Assembly: GCF_019656655.1 (NCBI RefSeq)
Contig: NZ_BPMV01000002.1
Span: 806,001 to 870,000 of the forward strand
Direction: 5' to 3'
DNA from: Tsukamurella sp. TY48
GTDB taxonomy: Bacteria > Actinomycetota > Actinomycetes > Mycobacteriales > Mycobacteriaceae
DNA: 64,000 nt
Positions 35,067 to 44,477 of this stretch are shown here, one piece after another. The notes beneath the pieces were generated by a model. It saw only the letters and a list, made by a program, of their open reading frames with translations. It was not told the origin of the DNA and searched no databases. Position 1 is the first letter of the stretch. Every line of letters begins with the position of its first letter. Both the position numbers and the translations under genes were made by a program.

Positions 35067-36635
35067 TCACCGCTTCTTGCGGAGTTGCTCCTCCAGCGCG
35101 GCCATATCGATGCCCTCCAGGCCCGGAGGCAACTGGTCGAGCCCCTTGGGCATGCTCGACAGGTCCATTCCGGCGGGCATGCCCGGCATTCCCGGCATCC
35201 CGGGGAAGCCGCCGCGCATCTTCGGCTGCGTGGGGCCCTGCCGCTTGGCCTTCTTGCCCTGCTTGCCCTTCTGCTTGCGCTTGGGGATCCGCTTGGGGCC
35301 GCCACCGAAGCCCGCCATCTGCGACATCATCTTGCGGGCCTCGAAGAACCGGTCCACCAGCTGATTGACGTCGGAGACCGCAACGCCCGAGCCCTTGGCG
35401 ATGCGCAGGCGGCGGGAGGCGTTGATGATCTTGGGATCGTTGCGCTCGGCCGGGGTCATACCGCGGATGATGGCCTGGATGCGGTCGAGCTGGCTGTCGT
35501 CGACCGCGGCCAGCGCGTCCTTCATCTGGCCGGCGCCCGGCAGCATGCCCAGCAGGTTGCCGATCGGACCCATCTTGCGGATCATCAGCATCTGGTCGAG
35601 GAAGTCCTCCAGCGTCAGCTCACCCGAGGTGATCTTGGCCGCCGCCTCCTCGGCCTTCTGCTGGTCCATGACCTGCTCGGCCTGCTCGATCAGGGTGAGC
35701 ACATCGCCCATGCCGAGAATCCGCGAGCTCATCCGGTCGGGGTGGAAGACGTCGAAGTCGTCCAGCTTCTCGCCGGTGGACGCGAACATGATCGGCTTAC
35801 CGGTGATCTCACGGACCGACAGCGCGGCGCCACCGCGGGCGTCACCGTCGAGCTTGGTGAGCACCACACCGGTGAAGTCGACGCCGTCGGCGAAGGCCTG
35901 CGCCGTGGTCACGGCGTCCTGGCCGATCATGGCGTCGAGGACGAAGAGCACCTCGTCGGGGTCGACGGCGTCGCGGATCGCCCGGGCCTGGCCCATGAGC
36001 TCCTCGTCGATGCCGAGGCGGCCGGCGGTGTCGACGATCACCACGTCGTGCTGCTTGGCCTTCGCTTCGGCGATGCCGCCGCGGGCCACCTCGACGGGGT
36101 CGGCGGCGCTCACGCCGAGCGTGCCCTCGCCGCCGACGGAGGTGCCGGGGTGCGGCGCGTAGGTGGGCACTCCGGCGCGCTCACCGACGATCTTGAGCTG
36201 ATCGACGGCGCCGGGACGCTGCAGGTCGCAGGCCACGAGCATGGGCGTGTGGCCCTGCTTCTTGAGGTGATGGGCCAGCTTGCCGGCGAGGGTGGTCTTA
36301 CCGGCGCCCTGCAGGCCCGCGAGCATGATCACCGTGGGCGGGGTCTTCGCCAGGTTCAGCCTGCGGGTCTCGCCGCCGAGGATGCCGACGAGCTCCTCGT
36401 TGACGATCTTGACGATCTGCTGCGCGGGGTTGAGCGCGGCCGAGACCTCGTGGCCCTTGGCGCGCTCCTTGACGCGGGCGACGAAGGCGCGCACCACGGG
36501 CAGCGCGACATCGGCCTCGAGCAGGGCGAGCCGGATCTCCCGCGCGGTGGCGTCGATGTCCGCGTCGGTGAGCCGGCCCTTGCCGCGCAGTCCGGAGAGT
36601 GCGCCGCCAAGCCGATCGGAGAGGGATTCGAACAT
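35067..36635 (-). CDS. ffh: Signal recognition particle protein Ffh
   Basis: GTPase and signal-sequence-binding subunit of the signal recognition particle, working with FtsY (also in this window) in co-translational membrane targeting. The 522 residues comprise the N domain, the G domain with P-loop GLQGAGKTTLAGKLA, the DTAGR motif, TKLDGDARGGA and GTGEK-like SATGEKL. The M domain is methionine-rich, with a basic and Gly/Met/Pro-rich tail (GMPGMPGMPAGMDLSSMPKG). 19 bases separate it from glnD. Confidence 0.97.
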   Translation of the reverse strand: MFESLSDRLGGALSGLRGKGRLTDADIDATAREIRLALLEADVALPVVRAFVARVKERAKGHEVSAALNPAQQIVKIVNEELVGILGGETRRLNLAKTPPTVIMLAGLQGAGKTTLAGKLAHHLKKQGHTPMLVACDLQRPGAVDQLKIVGERAGVPTYAPHPGTSVGGEGTLGVSAADPVEVARGGIAEAKAKQHDVVIVDTAGRLGIDEELMGQARAIRDAVDPDEVLFVLDAMIGQDAVTTAQAFADGVDFTGVVLTKLDGDARGGAALSVREITGKPIMFASTGEKLDDFDVFHPDRMSSRILGMGDVLTLIEQAEQVMDQQKAEEAAAKITSGELTLEDFLDQMLMIRKMGPIGNLLGMLPGAGQMKDALAAVDDSQLDRIQAIIRGMTPAERNDPKIINASRRLRIAKGSGVAVSDVNQLVDRFFEARKMMSQMAGFGGGPKRIPKRKQKGKQGKKAKRQGPTQPKMRGGFPGMPGMPGMPAGMDLSSMPKGLDQLPPGLEGIDMAALEEQLRKKR

Positions 36636-36654
36636 TGCTCCAGCTTATCGGAGG

Positions 36655-39114
36655 CTAGGGCCGTCCCGCGTCCTCCGGTGGAGTGGGCGGCGCGGCCTCG
36701 GGCAGAACAGCGGTCACGGCGGCCTCCGCACGAGCCCGGAACGCGGTCTCGTCCCCGGCCGCATCGAGACAGAAGACGTCGCTGACGGTGGCACCGAGGG
36801 TCGCGGCGCGGGCCCACCGGATGTCCACCCCGGCGTCCTCCAGCGCCGCCGCGATCCGCGCCAGCAGGCCGGGCGTGTCTCCCGCACGCACCTCGAGCAC
36901 GGCGGTCCCGGGGGCACCGTCGAACCAGCGCAGGTGCGGCGGCGCGGCCACCCGGAGCGGTGGAGCGGCCTCGTCACCGTCCACGGGCGCGGTTGCCGAC
37001 CGCTCGCGCTCGCGGAGCTCGGATAGCACATCGGCACCGTCGAGCGCGGCGAGCAGTCGCTGCCGGACGATGGCGGGGTCGGGCGGATCACCGAAGGTCG
37101 GCACCACCACGAAGGTGTTGACGGCGCTGTCGCCGATGCCGGTCACGGTGGCGCTCTGCACCCGCAGCCCCGCGAGCGCCAGGACCGCGGCCATCCGGGC
37201 GAGCACACCCGGTCGGTCGGGCCCGATCACGGTGGCGGTGAAGGTGTGCGGCCCCAGTGCAGGGGCGGGCTCGATCCGCACGTGGGTTCCGCCGTCGGCC
37301 GCGAGCGCGGCGATCTCGGAAGCCACGGGCTCGGGCGCCGGCGGGGTGTCGCCGTCGAGCGCGCGGGTCGTGCGCCGCACCAGCTCCCCGATGAGCCCGG
37401 CCTTCCAGTCGCCCCAGACGCCGGGGCCGGTGGCCAGGGAGTCGGCCTCGGCGAGCGCGTGCAGCAGTTCGAGCAGCACCGGATCGTTGCCGATCCGCTC
37501 GGCGACGAACTCGATCGTGGCGGGGTCGTCGAGATCGCGCCGAGTGGCGGTGGCCGGGAGCAGCAGGTGATGCCGCACCATGCCCTCGAGCACCGCGGTG
37601 TCGGCGTCGTCGAGGCCCATTCGCGCGGCGATGGCGATGGCGATCTCGGCACCGATCACGCTGTGGTCGCCACCGCGGCCCTTGCCCAGGTCGTGCAGCA
37701 GCGCGCCCAGGACCAGCAGGTCGGGTCGCGCCACGCGGGTGGCGAGGTTCGCGGCGTAGGCGGCGGCCTCCATGAGGTGCCGGTCCACGGTCCAGGTGTG
37801 CACCGCGTCGCGCGGCGGCAGATCGCGGACGGCGCCCCACTCGGGGAGCAGCCGCCCCCACAGGCCGGTGCGGTCGAGCGCCTCGATCACCGGAACGGCG
37901 TTGCGGCCCGCACCGAGCAGGGCGAGGAAGTCGGCGACGGTCTCCGCCGGCCACGGGCTGCGCGGCGCGGGCGCCACGTCGGCGAGCCGGCGCAGGGTCG
38001 AGGCGGAGATCGGCAGGCCCGCGGCCGCGGCCGCGGCGGCGACGCGGACGGTGAGCCCCTGGTCGCGTTCGGGGCGGGCGTCGCGGGCGAGCGCCACCTC
38101 ACCGGCATGGGCCACGACACCGTCGGCGAGCGGCCGGCGGACGGGCGCGCGGCGCAACCGCGAGACACCGCGGCGCGGCAGCGCATTGGTCGCGGTGCGC
38201 AGCCCGGTGTCCACGGCGAAAGCCACGGTGCGGCCACTGTCGCTGATGATCCGGGCCAGGTCGAAGCGGTCGCCCAGGCGCAGGGCGGCGGCGATCTCGT
38301 CGGCGTCCTGGGCACGCAGCTGGTCCCGGGCGCGACCGGAGATCCGGTGCAGTTCGGTGCGCACGTCGAGCAGTCGCTCGTAGGCCTGTGCGAGTTCGTT
38401 GCCCGACCGTCCGTGGCCGGAGCCCGACGGCGTCGGGATGCCGTCGGTGAGCTGGGCCAGCGAGAGCGCCTGCAGCAGTTGCACATCGCGCATGCCGCCG
38501 CGGCCGCTCTTGAGGTCGGGTTCGGCGCGGTGGGCGATCTCGCCGGAGCGGCGCCACCGTTCGCGGGCCTGGGTGGCGGTCTCGTCGAGCCTGGACCGGA
38601 TGTCGGCGCGCCATTGCCGGCGCACACCGCTGACCAGCAGGTTGGTGATCTCCTCGTCGCCCACGATGTGCCGGGCGTCGAGCAGGCCGAGGGCGGCGGA
38701 GAGGTCCGAGGCGGCCACCTGCACGGCCTGTGGCACGGTGCGCACGCTGTGATCGAGTTTGATGTGGGCGTCCCACAGCGGGTACCAGATGCTCTCCGCT
38801 GCGGCCGTGACGGTGTCCGGATCGACGCCGTTATCGTGGACGAGCAGGAGGTCGAAGTCGCTGTACGGCAGCAGTTCCCGGCGGCCGAGTCCGCCCACGG
38901 CGACCAGCGCCAGACCGCTGTCGGGGCCGATTCCCGCGGCGGTGCCGTGGGTGGCGAGCCAGACCTCGGCGAGGTCGGCCATGGAGGCTCTCAGGGTGGC
39001 CGGGTCGATCCGGTGCGGGCCGGAGGCCCTGTCCAGGAGGCGGTTCCGGGCGGCGACCAGTTCGGTCGCCGCACCGGAGCGTCCCGGCTCGTTGGTCTCG
39101 CGCGGAGCCGCCAC
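36655..39114 (-). CDS. glnD: PII nucleotidyltransferase/uridylyl-removing enzyme GlnD
   Basis: Modifies and demodifies the PII protein according to glutamine level; in actinobacteria the modification is adenylylation of GlnK. The 819 residues contain a nucleotidyltransferase domain with VAVGGLGRRELLPYSDFDLLLVHD, a middle helical domain and an HD domain with LGALLHDLGKG and GDHSVIGAE. Two C-terminal ACT domains (VIGPDRPGVLARMAAVLA and VRAGDTPGLLARIAAAL) sense glutamine. Follows glnB by 15 bases in amt-glnB-glnD. Confidence 0.95.
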   Translation of the reverse strand: MAAPRETNEPGRSGAATELVAARNRLLDRASGPHRIDPATLRASMADLAEVWLATHGTAAGIGPDSGLALVAVGGLGRRELLPYSDFDLLLVHDNGVDPDTVTAAAESIWYPLWDAHIKLDHSVRTVPQAVQVAASDLSAALGLLDARHIVGDEEITNLLVSGVRRQWRADIRSRLDETATQARERWRRSGEIAHRAEPDLKSGRGGMRDVQLLQALSLAQLTDGIPTPSGSGHGRSGNELAQAYERLLDVRTELHRISGRARDQLRAQDADEIAAALRLGDRFDLARIISDSGRTVAFAVDTGLRTATNALPRRGVSRLRRAPVRRPLADGVVAHAGEVALARDARPERDQGLTVRVAAAAAAAGLPISASTLRRLADVAPAPRSPWPAETVADFLALLGAGRNAVPVIEALDRTGLWGRLLPEWGAVRDLPPRDAVHTWTVDRHLMEAAAYAANLATRVARPDLLVLGALLHDLGKGRGGDHSVIGAEIAIAIAARMGLDDADTAVLEGMVRHHLLLPATATRRDLDDPATIEFVAERIGNDPVLLELLHALAEADSLATGPGVWGDWKAGLIGELVRRTTRALDGDTPPAPEPVASEIAALAADGGTHVRIEPAPALGPHTFTATVIGPDRPGVLARMAAVLALAGLRVQSATVTGIGDSAVNTFVVVPTFGDPPDPAIVRQRLLAALDGADVLSELRERERSATAPVDGDEAAPPLRVAAPPHLRWFDGAPGTAVLEVRAGDTPGLLARIAAALEDAGVDIRWARAATLGATVSDVFCLDAAGDETAFRARAEAAVTAVLPEAAPPTPPEDAGRP

Positions 39115-39129
39115 CCGTCTTCCTCCGGC

Positions 39130-39477
<348 letters not shown>

Positions 39478-39515
39478 TTACTCAGTCGGTGGTAGTCAGC
39501 TTATGTGCCGGGCGC

Positions 39516-40844
39516 TCAGACCAGGTCGTACGCGGTCTCGGCGTGCTCGGAGTTGTCGATGCCGTCGGCCTCGGACTCCTTGTCGATCCGCCAGCCCAGG
39601 GGCTTGAGTGCGAAGGCGATGGCCACGGTGAGCACCGCGGTGAAGGCCATCGCGACCACGGCGATCACCACCTGGACCACCAGCTGCTTGTAGTCGCCGC
39701 CGTAGAACAGGCCGGTGTCCTTGGCGATGAAGCCCAGCGAGACGGTGCCGATCAGGCCTGCCACGAGGTGCACGCCCACCACGTCGAGCGAGTCGTCGAA
39801 GCCGAACTTGGTCTTGAGTGCCACGCCGTACGCGGCCGCCACACCGGCGACGATGCCCAGGCCGATGGCGCCGATCGGGCTGATGTTGGCGCAGGCGGGG
39901 GTCACGGCGACGAGGCCTGCGACCACGCCCGACGCGGCGCCCACCGAGGTGGCGTGGCCGTCGCGGAACTTCTCCACCGCGAGCCAGCCGAGCATCGCGG
40001 CGGCGGTGGCGGCCGTCGTGTTCACCCAGGCCAGGCCGGCGGTCATGTTGGCGGTACCCGCGGAACCGGCGTTGAAGCCGAACCAGCCGAACCACAGCAG
40101 CGCGGCGCCGAGCATCACGAAGGGGATGTTGTGCGGGCGGTAGGAGTGCTTGCCGAAGCCGAGGCGCTTGCCCACGATGATGGCGAGGATGAGGCCCGCG
40201 ATACCGGCGTTGATGTGCACCACGGTGCCACCGGCGAAGTCGATCGGTGCGACGTTGGCCGCACCGTCGGTGGTGCCGAACATCGCGGCCGCGATGCTGC
40301 CCTCCTTGCCGGAGAGCAGGCCGCCGCCCCACACCATGTGCGCCAGCGGCAGGTACACGATGGTGGTCCAGATGGCGGTGAACAGCAGCCAGGTGCCGAA
40401 CTTCACGCGCTCGGCGAGCGCACCGGAGATCAGCGCCACGGTGATCACGGCGAAGGTCAGCTGGAAGCCCGCGAAGACGATGGCCGGCAGGCCGCTGCCC
40501 GCTGCGCTGAGCACGTACTGCGTCTCACCCGCGACCTCCTTGGTCTGGGTCAGCTGGTCGAGACCGAAGTACTTGAAGGGGTTGTCGAAGAGGCCGAGGT
40601 AGTTGCCCTCGCCGGAGAACGACGTGGAGTAGCCCCACAGCACGTAGACGACGGAGACCACGCCGAGCGAGCCGACGGACATCATCATCATGTTCAGGAC
40701 GGACTTCTGGCGGGACAGGCCGCCGTAGAAGAACGCCAGCGCGGGCGTCATGAGCAGCACGAGCGCGGCGGACATCAGCATCCACGCGGTGGTGCCGGTG
40801 TCGACTTTCCCGAAGAGTTCGTCGGGGACAGAAGCCAAGAGCAC
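39516..40844 (-). CDS. amt: Ammonium transporter Amt
   Basis: Trimeric ammonium channel. In 442 residues: eleven hydrophobic segments, the Amt signature with DFAGGTVVHINAGIAGL, the conserved HxxG histidine in GVHLVAGLIG and a C-terminal tail for PII contact. The first hydrophobic region after MLLASVPDELFGKVDTGTTAWMLMSAALV suits an N-terminal membrane helix. A GlnR-type box lies about 125 bases upstream, so nitrogen limitation should induce the operon amt-glnB-glnD. Confidence 0.96.
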   Translation of the reverse strand: MLLASVPDELFGKVDTGTTAWMLMSAALVLLMTPALAFFYGGLSRQKSVLNMMMMSVGSLGVVSVVYVLWGYSTSFSGEGNYLGLFDNPFKYFGLDQLTQTKEVAGETQYVLSAAGSGLPAIVFAGFQLTFAVITVALISGALAERVKFGTWLLFTAIWTTIVYLPLAHMVWGGGLLSGKEGSIAAAMFGTTDGAANVAPIDFAGGTVVHINAGIAGLILAIIVGKRLGFGKHSYRPHNIPFVMLGAALLWFGWFGFNAGSAGTANMTAGLAWVNTTAATAAAMLGWLAVEKFRDGHATSVGAASGVVAGLVAVTPACANISPIGAIGLGIVAGVAAAYGVALKTKFGFDDSLDVVGVHLVAGLIGTVSLGFIAKDTGLFYGGDYKQLVVQVVIAVVAMAFTAVLTVAIAFALKPLGWRIDKESEADGIDNSEHAETAYDLV

Positions 40845-40937
40845 GGGTGAAACCTCCTCGCGAGCGCCCTTGCGGCGCAGGTGAGAAAAGCTTCTGCCCC
40901 GGCGGTTTCCCCGTGGTCGCGCTGATGTTGCCCTCGT

Positions 40938-40973
40938 GTAACCGGTCCGGGCGAACTTCGGCCCTCCGGTTAC
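40938..40973. repeat. Inverted repeat overlapping the amt regulatory region
   Basis: GTAACCGG (40938-40945) and CCGGTTAC (40966-40973) are exact reverse complements, 20 bases apart. The right arm contains one of the GlnR half sites, so several GTAAC-type half sites are available. Confidence 0.55.
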
Positions 40974-40984
40974 GGGGGTGTTAC
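40969..40984 (-). promoter_or_regulatory. GlnR-type box upstream of amt-glnB-glnD
   Basis: On the minus strand GTAAC-N6-GTAAC, the a-site/b-site spacing recognised by actinobacterial GlnR. Position upstream of amt matches known GlnR targets in Streptomyces and mycobacteria. Confidence 0.6.
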
Positions 40985-40992
40985 CCGCGCCG

Positions 40993-42438
40993 CTATCCGA
41001 GCAGCGCGTCCACGAAGGCGCCGGGCTCGAAGGGTGCGAGGTCGTCGGCGCCCTCGCCCAGGCCGACGAGCTTCACCGGCACGCCGAGTTCGTGCTGCAC
41101 GGCGTAGACGATGCCGCCCTTGGCGGTACCGTCGAGCTTGGTGAGCACCACACCGGTGATGTCGACGACCTCGGCGAACACCTTGGCCTGCGAGAGCCCG
41201 TTCTGCCCGATGGTGGCGTCCAGCACCAGGAGGACTTCGTCGACCTCGGCCTTCTTCTCGACGACCCGCTTGACCTTGTCCAGCTCGTCCATGAGGCCGG
41301 TCTTGGTGTGCAGCCGGCCCGCAGTATCGATGAGCACCACGTCCACACCCTCGGCGGTGCCGCGGGCCACGGCGTCGAAGGCCACCGCGGCGGGGTCGGC
41401 GCCCTCCTTGCCGCGGACCACCTCGGCGCCGACGCGCTCGGCCCAGGTCTGGAGCTGGTCGGCGGCGGCGGCGCGGAAGGTGTCGGCGGCGCCCAGCAGC
41501 ACGCGACGGCCATCGGCCACGAGCACGCGCGCCAGCTTGCCGGTGGTGGTGGTCTTGCCGGTGCCGTTCACGCCCACCACCAGCAGCACCGACGGTGCGC
41601 CGGCGTGCGGCAGCGCCTTGATGCTGCGGTCGTACTCGGGGTGGGCCTCGTCGATGAGGACCTTGCGGAGCAGTGCGCGGGCCTCGGCGGCGTTCGCGAC
41701 ACCGTTAGTGGCCACCTGGCGGCGCAGCTCCTCGACCACCTTCAGCGTGGTGGGGGTGCCGAGGTCGGCCATGAGCAGCGTGTCCTCGATCTCCTCCCAC
41801 GAGTCCTCGTCGAGATCGCCACCGCCGAGCAGGCCGAGCAGCGATGCGCCGACGGTCGACTGCGAGCGGGCCAGGCGGCCCTTGAGCCGGTCGAGTCGCC
41901 CTTCGGTGGGGGCGATCTCGTCGAGCTGCTTGAGCGGCGCTTCACCCTGTGCGGCGCGCTCGTCTTCGAGCTCCTCGATCTCGGTGGGTGCCTGCGGTGC
42001 CACGTTCGCGATATCGGGCTCGACGTGCTCGGCGACGGCGCGACGGGCCTCCGCCTGCGCCTGCTCCTCCTCGGCGCGACGCTGTTCCTCGGTCTCCGCG
42101 AGGTCCGCGAGCGTCACCTCGGGCTCCGGGGCCTCCGGCTCGGTGTCCACGGGCACGGGCGCCGCGGTCGCCTCGGGGGCCGCGGTCGCCTCGGGGGCCG
42201 GCTTCGGCTCCACCTTCGGCGTGGCCGGAACCGGTTCCTTCGCACGCGTGCCCTCGCTGAAGTTGAATCCGCCGCCCGCCTGATAGCCGCCGGACTTGTC
42301 CAGGCTCTTCGGCTCGGTGGTGTCGTCCTTCAGAGAGACCTGACGCCGCTTGTTGAGGTAGTAGCCGGTCGCCAGTGCGATCAGCACCAGCACAACGGCG
42401 ACGACGGCGATCAGGATCGCGATGGTCGAAGTAGTCAC
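40993..42438 (-). CDS. ftsY: Signal recognition particle receptor FtsY
   Basis: Membrane-associated GTPase that receives the ribosome-SRP complex. The 481 residues begin with a transmembrane anchor (IAILIAVVAVVLVLIALATGYYL), as in other actinobacteria. A long Glu/Pro/Ala-rich acidic linker of ~130 residues follows, then the NG domain with P-loop GVNGTGKTTTTGKLA, DTAGRLHTK and TKLDGTAKGG. Partner of Ffh in this window. In mycobacteria smc follows directly upstream; here 15 kb intervene. Confidence 0.96.
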   Translation of the reverse strand: MTTSTIAILIAVVAVVLVLIALATGYYLNKRRQVSLKDDTTEPKSLDKSGGYQAGGGFNFSEGTRAKEPVPATPKVEPKPAPEATAAPEATAAPVPVDTEPEAPEPEVTLADLAETEEQRRAEEEQAQAEARRAVAEHVEPDIANVAPQAPTEIEELEDERAAQGEAPLKQLDEIAPTEGRLDRLKGRLARSQSTVGASLLGLLGGGDLDEDSWEEIEDTLLMADLGTPTTLKVVEELRRQVATNGVANAAEARALLRKVLIDEAHPEYDRSIKALPHAGAPSVLLVVGVNGTGKTTTTGKLARVLVADGRRVLLGAADTFRAAAADQLQTWAERVGAEVVRGKEGADPAAVAFDAVARGTAEGVDVVLIDTAGRLHTKTGLMDELDKVKRVVEKKAEVDEVLLVLDATIGQNGLSQAKVFAEVVDITGVVLTKLDGTAKGGIVYAVQHELGVPVKLVGLGEGADDLAPFEPGAFVDALLG

Positions 42439-42479
42439 CCCACGACTCTAGTCAACGCCGTGACGGCGCTGATCGGCGC

Positions 42480-43721
42480 TCATGCGGACGCCCGGCGTGC
42501 CCACTCGGGTGCGTGTTCGGGCAGTGGTCCGATGGCCACTCCACGCGCGGTCAGGCCCCGGAGCACGGGGAATCGACGCAGGACTCGGATGGGCAGAGGC
42601 ATCCTGTTTCCCGTCCCGACGGTGCCGGGTGCGGCGAGAGCCGGCGCGAGCACCGCCCGGTGCACGACGCGCTGAACCCCTTGAACCAGCGCCGTGGGGA
42701 GCCACCGCCGGATCTGGACGCGCCGCAATAGCCCGACCGGAACGGGGCCTCCCTCGCCCAGGGCGGGCCCGAGGATTCGGGCGGCCGCGACCGCATCGGC
42801 GACGGCGAGGTTGATTCCCACGCCACCGACGGGCGACATGGCGTGGGCGGCGTCGCCGATGAGGAGCAGTCCCTCGGCGTACCAGCGGCGCGCGCGATTG
42901 AGTTCCACGTTGAGCAGCTTCACCTCCTCGAGCGATCCGAGGGTGGCGACGCGGTCGGCGGCCCACGGCGCGAGCCTGACCACCTCGCGCCGGAAGCGGT
43001 CGAGTCCGCCTTCGCGGAGCGCGATATCGCCGCCCTTGGGGATCACGTAGGCACACTGCCAGTACTCCCCTCGGTCGATCGTGACGGCGAATCGCCCAGC
43101 GCTCATGCGGCCGAACACCCCGTCGGGATCGCCATCGCGGCGGGGCAGCCGGAACCAGAGAACGTCCATCGGTACCCCGAACCGGCGCGGGACGATTCCC
43201 GCGGCCGCGCGCACCGCGGAGTCGCGGCCGTCGCAGGCGACGGTGAGCGCGGCCCGCACCTCGTGCTCGGCTCCGGTCCGCCGATCGCGATATCGCACGC
43301 CGCCGATCGCCTCTCCCTCTCGGATCAGGTCGATCACCTCGGCGTCACGCACCAGGGTGAAGCTCGGTTCAGCGGCAGCGGCGTCGGCGAGCAGGTCCAG
43401 CAAGTCCCACTGCGGAACGAACGCGATGTGCTTGTGCTGCCCCGGAAGTCGGCGGAAGTCGGCGACCACCGCTTCGCCGGCGTCGAGCTGCACCGTCATC
43501 TGCTCGACCAGACGGTGCGGCACGGCGGCGAACCGCGCGCCCAGACCGAGCTCGTCGAGCAGCCGCAGGGTCGAGGCGTGCACGGTGTCACCGCGGAAGT
43601 CGCGCAGGAAGTCGGTGTGCTTCTCCAGCACCGTGACGCGCGCACCGGCGCGGGCGAGCAGCAGGCCGAGCACCATTCCGGCGGGGCCGCCGCCCACGAT
43701 GAGACACCCATTTTTCATCAT
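42480..43721 (-). CDS. FAD-dependent monooxygenase (PHBH fold)
   Basis: Flavoprotein hydroxylase of the p-hydroxybenzoate hydroxylase group. In 413 residues: dinucleotide-binding motif IVGGGPAGMVLGLLLARAG followed by the Glu in TVLEKH, the DG motif in VACDGRDSAVR and the GD motif in LLIGDAAHAMSPVGGVGINLAVADA. The C-terminal extension is short and basic. Start at the ATG pair 43721/43718. Substrate unknown; first gene of the accessory region after ftsY and divergent from the exported-protein cluster. Confidence 0.9.
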   Translation of the reverse strand: MMKNGCLIVGGGPAGMVLGLLLARAGARVTVLEKHTDFLRDFRGDTVHASTLRLLDELGLGARFAAVPHRLVEQMTVQLDAGEAVVADFRRLPGQHKHIAFVPQWDLLDLLADAAAAEPSFTLVRDAEVIDLIREGEAIGGVRYRDRRTGAEHEVRAALTVACDGRDSAVRAAAGIVPRRFGVPMDVLWFRLPRRDGDPDGVFGRMSAGRFAVTIDRGEYWQCAYVIPKGGDIALREGGLDRFRREVVRLAPWAADRVATLGSLEEVKLLNVELNRARRWYAEGLLLIGDAAHAMSPVGGVGINLAVADAVAAARILGPALGEGGPVPVGLLRRVQIRRWLPTALVQGVQRVVHRAVLAPALAAPGTVGTGNRMPLPIRVLRRFPVLRGLTARGVAIGPLPEHAPEWARRASA

Positions 43722-43880
43722 GTGTTGAAATCTACGTCCGCCGAGCGCAGCGGGCAAGCCCCGACGAAACGCAGATCACACCTTCGGATTCGTGGTGAGC
43801 CGAATTATTCGCCGTCCGTAATACCGGGGCTACCGTCACGTCCACCGGGTCATTCACTCCACCGAAAGCGAGATCGACTC
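43722..43880. other. Divergent promoter region of the flavoprotein and exported-protein cluster
   Basis: 159 bases between two divergent genes, with a locally AT-richer stretch (AATTATTCG near 43803) that may hold the promoter of the exported-protein cluster. No named regulatory site recognised. Confidence 0.3.
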
Positions 43881-44477
43881 ATGCGCAACACCCTTCCCCG
43901 CCGCGCGTTCATCGCGGGCCTGTCGCTCGCCGCGGCGGCGGCCTCCACCGTGGTCGCGACCCCCGCCGCCCACGCGGACACCCTCAAGGGCACCTTCTCG
44001 ATCGGCTCCGGGTCGTACTTCCGGATGATCCTGCCGAGCGGCTCGCAGTCCGGGCCCTTCCTCGCCAACGGCAACTCGTCCAGCTCGGACAAGACGCTCA
44101 CGCCGCTCTCCGGAACGTTGACCTCGGGTTCGTACCAGTCGCAGGTGACGGGCGCGCGCACCTTCTTCGGTTCGGACTTCGTGACCTCGACCAAGGCCAC
44201 CGATCCGCAGACCGGTTCGGCCACGTCGGTGCCGACCATCACCCGGAACGGATCGTCGCTGTCCGGTGATCTGTCGGCCTTCGGTGTCGCGTGGAACGGC
44301 CAGGTCTTCAATCAGGGCGCCCCGAAGCCGGGCGGCGGTTTCCCCGGCAAGACCAGCGCGGTGACCGGTTCGATCAACGGGAACACCTACACCCTGCAGT
44401 GGACCAGCCAGATCGTGGGCGGACCGTTCAACAACTTCACCGGCCTGTGGCACCTCACAGGCACCTACAACGGGTGA
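43881..44477 (+). CDS. Exported protein of unrecognised family (paralogue A)
   Basis: A 198-residue protein with a signal peptide: LPRRAFIAGLSLAAAAAS with an arginine pair (possible Tat) and a likely cleavage after AHA at 32. The mature part of ~165 residues is rich in Ser, Thr, Gly and Asn, with no cysteines, and looks beta-structured. Blocks at ~45-66 (GSYFRMILPSGSQSGPFLAN), ~136-150 (VAWNGQVFNQGAPKP) and ~174-193 (WTSQIVGGPFNNFTGLWHL) recur in the lipoprotein two genes downstream, showing common descent. Not recognised as HtaA, MspA or another known family. Its stop overlaps the start of the membrane-protein gene. A surface or extracellular binding role is likely. Confidence 0.82.
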   Translation: MRNTLPRRAFIAGLSLAAAAASTVVATPAAHADTLKGTFSIGSGSYFRMILPSGSQSGPFLANGNSSSSDKTLTPLSGTLTSGSYQSQVTGARTFFGSDFVTSTKATDPQTGSATSVPTITRNGSSLSGDLSAFGVAWNGQVFNQGAPKPGGGFPGKTSAVTGSINGNTYTLQWTSQIVGGPFNNFTGLWHLTGTYNG

